Below, piece by piece: positions 1 to 14,900 of a DNA stretch of 64,000 nucleotides. Below the pieces are notes generated by a model. The model searched no databases and was not told the DNA's origin. It saw only the letters and a program-made list of their open reading frames with translations. How positions within the stretch are numbered: the stretch's first letter is position 1; the number at the start of each line of letters is the position of its first letter. Both the position numbers and the translations under genes were made by a program. The stretch comes from Anisakis pegreffii (taxonomy: Eukaryota; Nematoda; Chromadorea; Rhabditida; Anisakidae): assembly GCA_035041965.1 (NCBI GenBank), contig JAPYMA010001498.1:141213-205212 (forward strand), given 5' to 3'.

Positions 1-2886
1 ATTAAAAACTAAGTAACGACAAATGATGATGATAAAAAGTGCTCATTTAACGTTTTCACGAACAGAAAAAGCGACGGATGCATGAAGAGACTTAAAGATA
101 AAATTTCAATATTGAAACACTTCAAAATTCCATCTATGCAAATCGATCGCAACAGTTAAGTATGTTGTGCATATTTATTTGTATGCACCATTATTTTTTC
201 AAGCCTTCAGTGCATCCCAATGTTGCATCTCGCGTCTCACTATTACGGCCAGGAATTCGATTGCAATTTCAATTTTTATTCATTCACTCACGTTTCCAGT
301 CATCTATTGAAATAGCTAAGTTGAACCAATAATAGTTTATGTACTGCTGCTCTATTAATAGCAAGTCGACGATTTGTTGAACTCGAAATCAGTGTTTGAT
401 TGGTCGGTGATTATGTGTTACTGAAGGGCAGCACGATTATACTCATATAAACATACTTTTGGTCACTGAATAACAACCACACTAATCACTTCATTAACAA
501 TCGCTACAGTACTATTCAATTCATTGGTGAATGGTGGTTTGCAGTAAATTGTGTTAGCGAGTGAATGAGAATCAAATTGCATGGAATGAATCAAAAATGC
601 ATTCAGACATGCCGAGAATCCCCACAAAACTCAAATTTCAGCCAGAGCGTTCTCAAAAAGAAGCATTTCGAATCTTATTCAGTCTCGTATGCAGTTTGAG
701 GTAATTTCTCGAAGCGTTTATGGCAGCATTCATTTCATTTTATTCAGTCATTTCTTGTTTCATTATAAATGATCAATCTAAGGAATCGATTTTTTTAGTT
801 CGGCTCTTCCGAAAATGTTTTTCTTCAATATAATGCTATCATGTCTTCCACCGGTATTTGTTGATGATGGAGCACACCCTGATGAGTATTCGAAAGAGAT
901 CAACTATCATCAGAGGGCAGCACTGTTTGTTCCATAACGAAGTTTTGATAAAGTGCTGGATATTCTACACGGATTGATAAATATTCACGAATCGCCTATT
1001 TTCATTCATTCGCTCACCTTTTATAGTCAGTTCGAGTGTTCCGTTAAGAAAGACTACTGGTTCGTTGAACTACCGCCCAATTCCCAGATGTTGTTTTGGC
1101 TGTTATTCATCCTAGAATCTGCTTGTCACTTTTGCATTCTAGTAAAATAATAGCATGAAATATGTATATTTTGCGTAAAATGTTACGTTCAGTTGTCCAT
1201 CCTGCTTCAGTGATGCACTCTTACTCAGTTATTAGCTTCGACTCTATGAGTACAGCTCATAGGTGAACGAGAGTATAACCAACTGACGGACAACTTATGA
1301 AAATAATCAGGATATGATACTTTTGTCAGTTGAACATTCATGACTTATCATACGCAGAGACGAGTGAAATGCGATCCACACATGAGACACTAATTGACAT
1401 CGTAATGGAAAAGTGTAAAAGATGGAAGAGTAGCGTTGTGCAGGAAGAAATTAACGAATGAACGAATAATGATAATTTGTTGGTGATGAAACAGCTAGCT
1501 GGGATGATATGTGGCTCAAACGCCCAATTTTCGTTGTGGTTCCTTGGCAGATTCTGTTTGGGGTGTGTTTGTTACATTTGATTGTCTTCATGTTTTGTCT
1601 TTTTTTTTGACATTGCACCTCTCAGAATAAGATTGAGATTGGACGTAATGAATGAATGATGTGAATACATAAGCAAACAGATGAATGCATACGAAACAAT
1701 AAAACGCACACATACATACACATACATACTATCGCGCAATGAAATTTCTAACAGATTTTATTCTTTCTTGTACAAGCGATTTAAAGATTGTGTACTACTC
1801 ACAAATCGAAATGAACATATGTGTTCTATTGGTGAATATGGGCGAATCAGAAGGAATTTTACATCTAGTCATTTTTTTTCAGTTTCCAGACGATGACGAT
1901 TTGTTTTTCTTCTCGTTTATCCGATTTTGTCATTCCAGGTTTGCTTTCCACTGGAATGGACCAGAAATATGTTTAAAATCATGCGATTGAAACGAGATTG
2001 AACAATTTGATTTTGTTGACGAGTTTCTCGTAGTTGGTTCTTTGAAAACGAATAAAAATACCGAGAATTTTCAATTGAATTTAACAGATTAGCAACACTG
2101 GAGCTGTTTGTGATCTTCAACGCATGTAATGGTGTCACGAAAGGCACAGTTTAATCTATCCTTGTTACAAACGCTACATCACTAAAAACTACTGACATCA
2201 CGCTAAATTTCATTTGACGAATCGAATCTCTGCTATTTTTCAATCGTTCTTCAAATAAACTTTGCCGTTTCACAGCTGATCTGTATGGAAAAAGTTTTGA
2301 ATCAGTAATGTGCCAGTAGGCCTTTAAACAGATACTAACTGTAAGTACTGCAGCTGCATCGAGCCAAATATTCCCGGCCGAAGATGGCTGAACGCAGTTC
2401 TTTGTAATTTAGGAGAGCTTTGATCTTAGCGTGCATTTTGGATGCCGCAAACGAACTCGCTAGTTGTGTATGTTACCTCGAAATAAATTCCAGCACAAAA
2501 TTTATTTCACTAAAAACCAAATCATCGATCATTAGAATTGACCACATACTCCTCAGATATCGATTTTGTCATTCAGTTTGGTCACTCATTCATATCATTT
2601 GATTCTAACTGCATAGTGAGGCGCTATCGGCAATTTATTTCAAGCTTTCATCTCAAACTGTTGTAAGTATAAATATATCTTTGTTACAAGAATTTGCTGT
2701 ATGGTGCACACCGCTGTGATTAGCGGCGTCTCATTTTGTTGGAATATTACGATAATTTGACGGAATATTTGTTGATCGCTTACAATATCAGTAAAAAAGA
2801 TGGACCATACAGTTCACGTAATCATGTCGTTCGGCCTTATTGATGGGCAATGCTTTCAAGAAAATATCTATCCTTGAAAGTTGAAG
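1..2886. other. Intergenic, no gene recognised
   Basis: AT-rich DNA with only short open stretches that lack convincing splice sites, composition or recognisable protein motifs. It lies upstream of the ligand-gated channel gene and probably contains that gene's promoter, but no specific element could be identified. No repeats from the families seen elsewhere in the window were found here. Confidence 0.5.
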
Positions 2887-2896
2887 GGAATTTCAG
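2887..2896 (+). promoter_or_regulatory. Candidate SL trans-splice acceptor for the channel gene
   Basis: A good 3' splice site (GGAATTTCAG) lies 36 bases before the chosen start codon at 2933, with no obvious upstream donor or exon. In nematodes this arrangement usually marks addition of a spliced leader. A two-codon upstream ORF (ATG TGA at 2911) lies between acceptor and start and could lower translation. Inference from position only. Confidence 0.35.
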
Positions 2897-2932
2897 ATAG
2901 ATCTCAATCAATGTGAATGATGTGGATGATCA

Positions 2933-5900
2933 ATGGTGAAGATCGAAATGATTTTAAATAATATATTTATTCTGTTGATGAGGTTTTGGGTGGCTGCGAC
3001 ACAATCCTCTCTACACGGTGATATCAAATCAACGCTCGTGGCTGATCACTCGAAACGTACGCATGACTCGGGTCATTTCAGTCAGAGTGACGCGAAAATA
3101 TCTCAAATACTCAGTACTATGGAAAAGGTTAGCTAGACTGTTTTCGGAGGATTGATACATTTCACGGCTTTCATCCCTTCGATCATCCAATCGATTGCTA
3201 TCCCCAACTGGCTCATTTTTTCATGCAAGCTAATTGACAGCCAGTTGAATCGGTCGGAATTTCATTCATATCTATGTCATAGAATTCCGTTCCAGCTAAA
3301 GTTTCTAAATCCTTCTGCTTTTTAAAATTACTTCGAGTTCTGAGTGTCTCGAACTAATCGCAAGTCAAGAAACTTGTCACATCAGTGAAATCTTTGCTGT
3401 AATCTAAATTCCATTGGAAAATATGATTTTTGTGAGAATAGTCGAGTCGAATGGTGAATTAACATCGAAGATTAGGAACTTTGACATTTTAACTGTTATT
3501 GATTCATTGCTGATGAGCATTCTCGCTGAATGAGTAAACAATAATCCTTATGGATTCGCTTAAGAATTCACTCGACATTGAGTGATTCGAATGATTCTCG
3601 CTTAATCCTCACTCAACAATTTGCACTCTGCTCCGCTTTTTATCTGAACACCAAATATCATAATTACGCCCGCTTCAAGTTTGATTCATTGTTTTTTCGT
3701 GCCAACTGAGAACTGTGGTTCCCATCGAAACGCACTCAATGGGGCTTTTTTGAAATGAACGAGATTTTATGGAGGTGGTTATTTTGAGTTGAGTTATGCA
3801 TTTTTGCTGTGTGTAACTTTCTAGCATCGATAATGCCAACCACTCAATCGGGCAACCACTCGACCGATTTTAAGGATCTAATTTTAGTCGGTGTGTTGGT
3901 ATGTCATAAGGATTATGTGTTCTTTTTCGTTTGTAGAGCATTAAACAATTATTATAAATATGTTTTCCGACAGTATCCTAAATACGGCTTGAAACGAAGT
4001 TCTAAGTTTGAAATGATTATGAAACAAAAATTTGAACGTATTGACAAGCTTGATAGCAGCCACTTTGTGATATATTAACTTAATTCTGAATCCATTGCTG
4101 ACTATCCATGAACAGTTTCAGCCAAACCTGTTGCAGGAGATGGGTGTTGAGGAGCAATTGCACACCTATACGGCGCAGTTCGCTCGTAGTACACAATCGC
4201 ATCGCGCATTCGTTGGCGATGGTGCGGCACACATCGGTGGGTAAGTAGACATGAAACTGTGATTTTCATCGTTTTTTTGAATTAGCAAAGAAATTCCTCA
4301 CAATCAGTTTCATCCATCCTCAACAATTCTTACGATACTTATGCGTCAACAAATCAGATTCAAATTAAGAGATTCAGTACACTGAACACATCAATTTCAG
4401 AACATGAAGTTTCCATTCATTTCATTTCCTAGAAATAAAATTTACACTAAGGACCAAACATAACACACAAGCTTTCGCTTCAAAAATTTTATACATCATC
4501 GCAAAGATGTTGCCTAATAATATTCAGTTGCCCCACATCTGCTTGGAAATTCCTTTTCTAAAAATACTTATACATTTTGCCTATATACGTGCGCACGGTA
4601 AAAAGAACCTATGAAACAAAATCAAAATAACATTATTTGGGGATCGTTGCAACAAACTTCAGTTCAATTGCTTTGCAAATTCAATTTCTCTGAAACAATT
4701 TCGTCCCACGACTTCGAGAGTTCGTCATTGCATCCTCGGCTTCATTGCAAAAATTGATATCTCAAAAAACCAGACGTGGGCAATAGTGCGCTGTTGCTCA
4801 CCTCTGCTAAAAATCATTCCAAATCTAAACAGGCTAAGTCTGGTCAAAGCGTGGCGAACTATTTTTAGTTCCACACGATACTGTTGCAATTTTTTAATCA
4901 TCATTGAGGGCTTAAACTACGAAATAAGTGCACATTGGCCTACAACTCAACTGTTCCTATCTTAACGACCATAAAAGAGATTCAATTCGTCATTGCTTTC
5001 CCTAGCTGAAAATCTTCTCGAAAGCATTCGTTTGCCTGGACACTAACTGTCATTTTTCATTCACCTTCTTCGGCAATAAATCAAAATTTTCGAACACATC
5101 CAAAATTTCTTCGCTCTTACTAACTGACTCATACGGGATCGATTCTCTGCATACTACGTTTCCGATTTTTCTTTTTTATCGTGTAGACAGTCATCGAAAA
5201 TTCATTACCTTATTTTTAGTTGTCAATTTTGTCGCTTTTTTTGATGCTATTATTCGGATGCGATGAATGGTTCCTTTAAAAGTACATGCATTCATGATTA
5301 ATTGCTTGAATCACTAGAAACTGGTGAGAAGCAATATGTTCATGCACTCGTCGCATATGATCTATAATTGATCTCCCGATCCACAACTCTGCTTTGATCA
5401 AAAAATTCTCTTGTTTGAGTCATTTAACATGTTTTTCTCCGAAATGCTAACATTTTTTGCTATTCCACTGGTCACTCGAAGGATTTCACAAGTATGCTCT
5501 GAGAATTTTTCACATTCCTGAAGCGAATAAATCCGTCAAAGTGTATGCTCAACGACTGATCCAGCAGCGATACTTTTCAGTTCAATCGATTCTGCGTCAT
5601 ATTTTTCACTGCGAATTTCCCAGCGGATCAAAAAATTGATGCATATTTGTCCAGAAAAGAAATTGTAAAGTATTCACACTTTTCATGTATCCTTTGCAGC
5701 GCTGCTACCCCTGATGGAAAGCGACATAATCGCTTCAGTACAACGAAATTTGATGAGAATTTCAAAACGCATTCGCTTTGTGAGTCTTGGAATTCTGGCA
5801 AACAACCGGACAATCTTGAGTGGTGAGCGAACAATTTTTATTGTTATTTCCATCTCATACGGTCTGCTTTCCTTGATCTCATTCAAATAAGCACTCCACT

Positions 5901-8900
5901 CTAATCTGATATTCATTGCTGCAATCGTTTCTTTTGCGTTCATATTAATTGTGCATTTCAACTGGTACACTTGAAGAATTCGCCACAAGTGACTGTAAAT
6001 CTGCTCGTACTGTTAGCTGATTATTGCTATCATAGAGCATACATCATAAAGCACCTTTATCATTTCATTATTTGTCAGTTGTTTTTAATCAAGAAAAGAA
6101 TTAGAACGAAGTCAGATAACTTGCAGCAGTCATGAGTTATGTGCGATTGAAATCTCATGCATGGCTGATGAGCCAGAGATGATATGGAATAAATCTTTTT
6201 TGTTTTCGCTTACCGAATGAAACTGCAGTCAAGGGGCAATAATTAGTCATGTCTCTAGTCTACGTGAATTGCTCAATATGAAACTATTTCATCGCACGAA
6301 ATGAAAAGCGTGCATCATTCAAATTAGTACACCAGGGCAATCGGCAAAAGGCTGACTTTGAACCAAAAAAAAAGATCATATTCTGTTAACCATGTGCTCA
6401 CAGTTTCAAAGTTGAGCTGCTCATATCTCTTCTGAATAGCCAAATTGCGGAAAAATTTTTTCGATTGCTCATTTTCGTTTCTAATTGACCATCTGTGTGA
6501 GAAGTGTCCATAGCTATTAGGCTTGCGATCATTAGATATATCAATAGCTATGCAAATTAGTGTTTAATTGAGATAAACTAATTGACTTTCGTATATCTCA
6601 ATCAAAAGTATACTGGTAAGGGTTATTCTGGGAACAATCGTGTGTCGCCATTGAAGTTAAGATGAACATTTACATTATATGTGCGCATAGTCCGAATTGA
6701 TTGAGAAGGTGTATTTTTAAGTGGAAATTTATGCGCAATTATACCGTTACGGCTTCGCCAAACAACAGTTTAGTCGTTCAATCGAAAGTATTATTTGATG
6801 AAATTATCCTCAAATTGACTGGAGGCTTCCCTGGGCTTTTTCATCATGTGAATTGTAAATAGAAAGATGCGCTTATAACGTATGGGTTGTTCCATCGGTA
6901 TGCACCGCGGATAATAGCATTTTTATCAGATTATCCAACAACTTTATCAAGTGTGTTTCGCATCGATGTTTCGTTCAACGCCTCTGGGGAATTTTTAGAT
7001 GGAAATGAGACACTCGATTAGAAACTTCTCTATCTATTATGCGATGTACTGCTTAGATTCATATCCATGATAAACTGAGTTTGTACTGGTGTCACTTTTT
7101 GAATCTGACATAAGTAAAAGTTCAATTCGAAATTGTCAACGAGAACGTTCAGTAGTGAAGCAAAAATGGAAACAAACGTGAGACAACAAGACGATCACTT
7201 CTTAAAAATATCATCATTAATTTCATCGTGTTTATAGAAATGTGAGCAATATATCACAAGGCAATACATTTGCGCTTAGCCTCACGTTAGTTCTCATAGC
7301 AGGGAATCACTTATTCGTATGCATGACAGAACCACTTACTTGTATTCATTTATTGATTGGATTATCAACCCCCATATGAGCCGCAAATTGTGCTTATGTC
7401 CCATTTTTTTGATCCAGGTAAAAGTTCAATTGCACGGCAATATCTTCCTGTAGTTATCGTCACATCTTTTGTGTTGAATGGGTAAGTTTTTGAATTCGCA
7501 AAAAGACGTACGAATAGCTTACAACTTCATTCGATGACGGAAACATGATTAGTTGATAGAAGTTCTAATGTCAGTTTAGCAGAAATTTCTAAAAAATGAT
7601 TTTCAAATGATCTGAATGTTATAATCATGATCAAACAATCACATAATCCTATGAATGCTGGCAAAAACTTCAGGTCTGAATCAGCAGATCGTTTATTACG
7701 TGTGATTGGCAATGGAGTCGTCAAAAACGGGTATAATATGTTCATGGCTCCTGGACAAAGTCAAGGTTTGCTTCGGTCTCAGCATTCCGTCTTTCCAGAT
7801 GGTCCCTTTATCGCCCACGGATTTGACTGCTTAGAACAGTGGTTTTCATAGGCGGTGAAATTACCCATCCTGGGTAATTTGGAGGTGTCAAGGAGTAAGA
7901 GAGGGGGTTGGGAAATTAGTACTTCGTGCAGTTGTTTTTTCATGATAGAACGCAATTGTGATGGTGTTTTTTAATTCGGATATGTAAATGCGGTTAGTTG
8001 ATGGCAATACTCTTAATTCTTCTATTTTATGAGTATCATAGGCTCGTCCGGGCCTAACAGGGTTCATTGTTTATTGTTTTAACAGGGTTTTTATTCTTTT
8101 CCTTGCTGCTACAATCGCTCTCATGCCTTTTATCACCAAAAATGTACTCTTCTGCTTATTTCTCATTCATTCCAGTGAATAATTGAAGTCAAGTTCTCAT
8201 TGTATCAAATACACTCTATAGTTGACCATTTTACTGTCGAACATTGTTGAGCAATTCAGTTCAATTGCTGTATTGTTGATTTTGACTGTCAACACTCAGT
8301 AATGTATCCAGTGAATAGTATATGCTACAGAATAAGAAATTTATTCAAACTGTGAAGTGAAATGGAACGAAGTGAATGAGAAAAACTCAACGAGAGAACG
8401 GTATTCGCATGAAATAGCTTTGAGAGTGAACACAACACGTCTGAAAAGAATGAGAATCCATCTAAATCAGTTTGAAGTGAACATGTCAAAGACAATAGCT
8501 TTTCATGCAATCATGATCGATTGCAATAATGAGCAACACAACGGTCTAAAAGAAGGCCTAAGCCAGAACATCAAAAGGGGTAATGGAGCACCTGAACGTG
8601 AGAACCACTGGCTTAGAATCATGAGCAAACGAATAATACAATTGCATCTTCGATGAGTTCAGTTCAAAACCAATTACCGAACAGAACACTCAAAATCTCC
8701 AAGTTTTTCCAACTGTTCCATTTTTGATTTCCTTTAATGATCAGAATTTTCAGGTAAAAGCACCAATGTTTCCGTAGCTGTATATATTGAATCAATGTCT
8801 TCATTTAAAGCTCAGACCATGGTTTGTTACTTCCTGATGCTATTAGAAGCCTTGCATTATCCATTCAGAACAACCTAAAATTTCTCTTCACTCTGAAAAT

Positions 8901-11900
8901 GATCTACAGATTACACATGATCAATCATGACTTCATGCTTGAAATACAATAAATACAGTGGAGATGTCGATTGAGAGAATTTTGCATTGCTTACTTCAAT
9001 GTCACTTCCTGGATCAATAATCGTAACTCTGAAGTGCTTCTTTTGATACAAATCATAACTAAATTTCGCTGAGTCATTAGGAAATCCGCTTCTAATGTTC
9101 CAATACCACTTCCGAGCCAGCAAAATGATCGCTGCGTAAATACGGAACAAATCAACCGAAAATATTACATGAAATACAGCTATTTGGTTGTTTACTTCTC
9201 TTGCGTTACGCAATTGCATCTCATCAAAACACTTCCTTATTCTATTAAAAAAGATTCCTCATTTAAGCTACAACTCTGCTTGAAGACTGAAACGGCTAAC
9301 TTTCATTAGTGTTGAAAATTGCACAAAAATGCGCACCTAAGCAAGCGTGCATTGAAACAATTGAAATATTGCTGTATCATACTTTCTCGCTCAGAAACAA
9401 TTCCTTCCAAATGATGAAATTCAAAGTAAATCTCAACAATTAATTGGTTGACTCAATAAGTGGACAAATTTGAATAAAGAAACATCAATAATGTAATAAA
9501 TAAATGAATATAAATGAGCGGAAATAATTTTTCGTATTCTGAATGAATGTGAAATGATTAGTAAGTAATTAGATAAACAAATGGAGCCGAACACCAGAGT
9601 TATTCGACTGACAATAAGTTTTCGCATAATTGATGATTGGATTGCAGGATTTCGAAGTGGATATGTATTTGGCCCTGGGATGGTACGATCGAAGGCTGGC
9701 GCATAATTGCACACATCCGATTCTGGTGGCACACAAATTCATCGCTGACCGTTTATGGCATCCTGACTTGTATTTTGTTAACTCTAAATTCGCCTACCTC
9801 CAAGAGGTCACCACACCCAATTTTATGGTGATCGTTTATCCAGACGGTCTGATCTTCAAGTCGATGAGGTAGCTCGTTTGCTCGACATCTCAACTTGAAC
9901 TGTTCATACTTTTCAATACTCAAAATTCCATCCGTCTGCTAATTTTCAACTGTATACCCACACATGTTTTTCAATGATTTCTATGCAAGCCATCAAATTT
10001 CTGTGATCATAGAGCACACCGCTTAGAATATACTAAGCTGAAGCTTTTATAAGGGAGAGACTTGAAAGACGTGCATGTAGCCACACTGAAAGTTTTGAAT
10101 TAAATTGTTTACAGCATACATCTTATGGTAACTCATCAATTAAACTGTTTACTGATTTTTACAGCGATGTGCATACTAAAAATAGAATGGAGTATTTCAG
10201 GATAGACGTGACGTTGTCATGCATGATGGATTTACAAAGGTTTCCAATGGACAAACAAGAATGTCCCCTAGTGATACAGAGCTGTACGATTTGATCTTCA
10301 GTTTCTGATGTTTTATTCATTGAAATGTACCATAAGCTGGCATTAATCATTCATTATCTTCAACTGCATATAACAGCACAGAATGATATTCCTATATGCC
10401 TCAATGGAAAGCATTCGACTAAATCGCTAATTGTTTCCTCAGCATTCTGATGCAAACAGTTCAGTAAACAAAACGGATTGTTGGGAGAGTGCATCCCGAG
10501 TTCAACATTTTCTGCTTTTCAGTTCACAAATTACTTCTTCTCACTCAAATTCCCTCTGATTAGATCAAAGAATTTTCGAAAAACAAAGTTCGGAGGCAAC
10601 AAATCAGCATGATGAGATTAAAAATTTGATTGAGTTCCATCGACATGTTCGTGACAATTCACTTCTGAGCTAGAAACTCAAAATTCTTTCCATTTTATCG
10701 AAAAATTCTCAGCGCTTATTTAACAATTATTAATCGTCAGCGAATATCGCCTGAATATCATGATTACGCAATTATGTTCGAGTTCAACGCTTTATTTCAG
10801 TAGGAAGTATGCAATAAACACTGCCAAATACAAATTCCCCCTCATCTAGTTTCTCCTCGTATTACATCAATACCATTGAGCATATACACACTACCGTTTG
10901 CCTAAACCTTTTCATTTCATAATATTTGCAACATTAAAAACTCATGAATCGCAAGTGAAGCGATACAAACACATCTGAACGTGGATTCATTTCTTGAATC
11001 TACTTCTTCTCCTTCAGCTTTTAAATTATCAATTTACCTTGCATCTGGGAATTTCATACGTAACTGAATGTTCCAAAACGTTGAAAAAAGTATAATCGAG
11101 CATATCCACCAAATTTCTCTCAAGTGAATTAAATTTACTGCAAGCGTGTCATTTGATAACCATTTTACCCCTTTACTGATACGAATGAATTGCTTTTTTG
11201 TGCTCTCTTTAGTGCCCGAATTTAGCTAAAGTTTTTTTGTTTCATTTACAGATGCATATGTTGAGAATATATTAAATTTGACTTGGCACGAGGATCCACC
11301 ATACTTCCCAATTGGAAGCAATAGTGAGATCAAATTGAATGATATGGTCATCACGAATACAAGATTTGAAAAGTGCAGTGGACCGTATCCAATGTTTCGT
11401 GGCTCAGGTTCATATTTTTCCATTCCATTCTGAGGCCCTGAAGGTCTACCTCAAAATCACTTTCGTGTGACGAATCAGGAACTTACTGGAACCAATCAAT
11501 TCGTTCACATTTCACACACAAAACTCACTTTGATAATCATGCGAATTCAATTATGCCGATCCATCGCTTATCATGGAATACTTCACGATTATATCCTCAA
11601 TTTCTGGGTGTTCAGTTGCCGTAAAGTTTTGAGACTAATTCAATTATCGTGAAATTTTGAGGTTAAATTTGACGGCAACTACATGAAACGTCCCAATACG
11701 TCACTCTTTTTCAACAAAATTTCGGTATTGACGTATGCTCTAAGGAGAAGTTATCAATTTAAGGTAATTGGTCGTGTATTCGTGCGTTGATAGTAATGAG
11801 GCGTCTGGTGCTCTTTCATATCATTCAAACATATATTCCAACCGGAATGCTAGTCTCAATCTCATGGATGAGTTTCTGGCTGGATCCACGAGCCTCGCCA

Positions 11901-14900
11901 GCAAGAGTATCGCTAACGATCACTTCACTTCTCACACTCACAACAATGAGTAACGGCGCTAGACAAGATCTGCCACAAGTCAGTTTGATCTGTTCAGTAA
12001 TTTCAAGTAATTCTTTTGTATTCTGCAATATTACCTGGATTGGCCAGGTTATCGAACGTTTGTAACGTTGTTGGCCACAATGCATTTCCATTCGGTTGTT
12101 GACCTTGCCTTCCTTGGCCAGGTGTTACCTAGTTCCTTTGTAATATCATTTTTCCATCTTATTGAAAGTTTCCCGATTGTTCATTTTATTTCCGTTGGAT
12201 ATCTCTCGAGTATTCTATGATATGCCCACAATTTTTTGTATGCGCATAAATTCATCAATTCAATGATCCTTCAATAGTCTGATGCCTAAGCAATGTAATA
12301 TCAACAGTTCAAAGTTGTTTATCAAGCAGTAGGGCTTTCCTCAACCTTGTTCTCAGTGATCCGTCCAAATATACCGAGTTACTGCAATTTTCAGGTCAGT
12401 TACATAAAAGCACTCGATATATGGCTAACATTCTCGCAAGTGAGCGCTTTGTTTATTCATTTAGGTTTTTTTGCTAAAGTGACTGAAATTTTCGTACAAA
12501 TTCCATTTGTTCACCTCAGCAAAGGTGTCAGAACGGTCAATAACGAAAACTTTTAGCGTGTTCGAATCTAACTTATGGCTGTTGCCATATTTCTTCATTG
12601 AGCATTGTTATTACTAGATCATAACATGAGCTTTTCATGGATTTGATAGCTACTGAGTGATCTTTTCTCATTTACAATCTAACATATATCAAGCACTTTT
12701 GAGGCACTGATATTTCTTGTGCTACTGGAATATTCGTTTGTGAGTTATTATATGACAAAACGTGACTATGACTGTATTCATCGTCGGACGTTTCGAACCT
12801 CAGACTCGTTCGCAAATAACCTTGATCAGGTAATAGCATATGATCCTTTTCACCTTCTTTTTAAAATTACGTAAGTAAAGTAGTCAAAAAATCATATATT
12901 ATTTATCAGTAAAAATCGTACATGGGAGCAACAGTTGAGAAGAATTCTTCACGAATCTTCTCCGGAGCTAAAATGTTTCAGGCGGAGTAAATGAGTTTCG
13001 AGAGAAATATTTTGAGCTAAACTGAATTTTCAAGGATTCTAACGATTTTACATTAAAGTTAATTATTAGTAGTAATTACTAGGTCTTCATGATTGTTCAG
13101 CATAATTTTCGGCAGTTTTGAAAAGGTATTCAAGTCGACTATTCAAGCGATTCAAAACGTAGTGTGTCTCTCAGTTTCGATAGCATCAGTCATTCATGTT
13201 ATGTTCTATCTTCGGATGCAGTCTATTTCCTTAACTACTCATTCGAACAAAAACCTAGAAAACACTTGACTTCTCAACGAGAATCCGTTATTCGAGCCTA
13301 TGCAACCAGTGAATTCTTATCTCTTCATCATATACCTCTATTGATCAGCATCGATCATTTTATTTGAACAGTAGTATATTCTTCACTCTTTTTATTCACT
13401 GAGCAGTTCATTCTTGAAGAATTGTTCTGAGCTGCATTTGTTGAATTGTTCAGGATTGCAGAGGATCGTGCATTCACCATCAACAATTGATTGATCCTAA
13501 GGTCTCAATCATTAGAATCATAGACTGCACATTGTCACTTAGCACTGCTAATTAGCACCACTCGAAAGCATTTGAATAGCACAGTGAATAACTGTCACAA
13601 ATTAGCACTTGAACATCTTTGCATCTTATTTTTGTTTTTTTTTTCACGAAAAGAATTTTTCATTTCTGGTTGCTCACTGATGAAGATTTTTTGCAATACA
13701 TGTGAAAGTTTTGATTTTGAATTTGATCAAAATACAGACCAAACAGGGCGACGGCGCAGATGTGCGTTTACGTAAAGGTGATGAGACACTAATCGATTCG
13801 GCTCCTTTGACGGTAACTTTGTTTTTGAGCTTGAAGCTTTAAAGTCCCTTAGAGCAAAGACATTCACAGCCATACGAGGCACTTTATACGCGCTCTTTTT
13901 TTGTGTAGAAAATTCATATTTTACTGACTTCACTGCGATGAAAATTTCGAGAAAGTGCTGTTTTTTTGATTTTGTGGTGGTTGGTATTGCTTTCGTTTTC
14001 GTGATTTGTTTGGTGATTTACATTTCTGCAAGACTTTCGCAAAGCTTCTCTGCTATCCTTGTTAAGAGGTTGTTGATCGGTGTCGATTGTCATTGTCCAC
14101 AGTAACGTCAACAGTATGTCTTCTTGCATCTTTCGTACTGTCTCCAATCTGTCCTCCCCTCTTCTTTGATGCAATTGATCTGGTTATAAGAGCGAGTGTT
14201 ACTGGTTTCTTTGTTCAGTTTGAATTAGAACCTGTTGCACAAAACTTTGTAAAGTTTCTGACTTCTCCGTCGCAACTTCAGATTATCTTTCTTGTCCTTG
14301 AATCGTTCACATTGTTGCTGTGATAGTTTGTTTGCTGTCCTGCTGCTGCTTATCTCATCTGGAAGATGGATTGGATTCCTTTGATAGTGCAAAGTGAACT
14401 GAAAACTTCTCATTGTCAGTGCATCAAAGTACTCATGCCAGAGAGTACTCAATGTCGTTTCTCGTAGTCATTTAATTGATCTACAGCAGAGGTTCTCATA
14501 TAGAGGAAAGTACCTCCTTTTAGGTGATTCAGAGAGTCAGGTGGGGGGGGGTGATGGAGAGGGTCGGGAAATTAGTATTTCATGCATTTGTTAAGATATG
14601 ATAGAAGGCCATTATGATGATGCTTTTAACTCGGGCATGTAAACGTGGTCAGTTGATGGTAGTTTTTCTCCTATTTTCTGAATATCATTAGGTCGTGCGG
14701 GCCTAACAATCGCTCTCATAGCTTTTATCACCAAAACTGTTCTCTTTTGGTAATTTCTGATTCATTTCACTCAAGAATTAAAATCAAATTCTCATTCTAT
14801 CAAATACACTCTATAATTGATCAGTTGACTGTCGAACGTTGATTAACAATAATATTCGACTGCTGCACTGTCGATTTCGGCTGTCAACACTCGTCAACGT

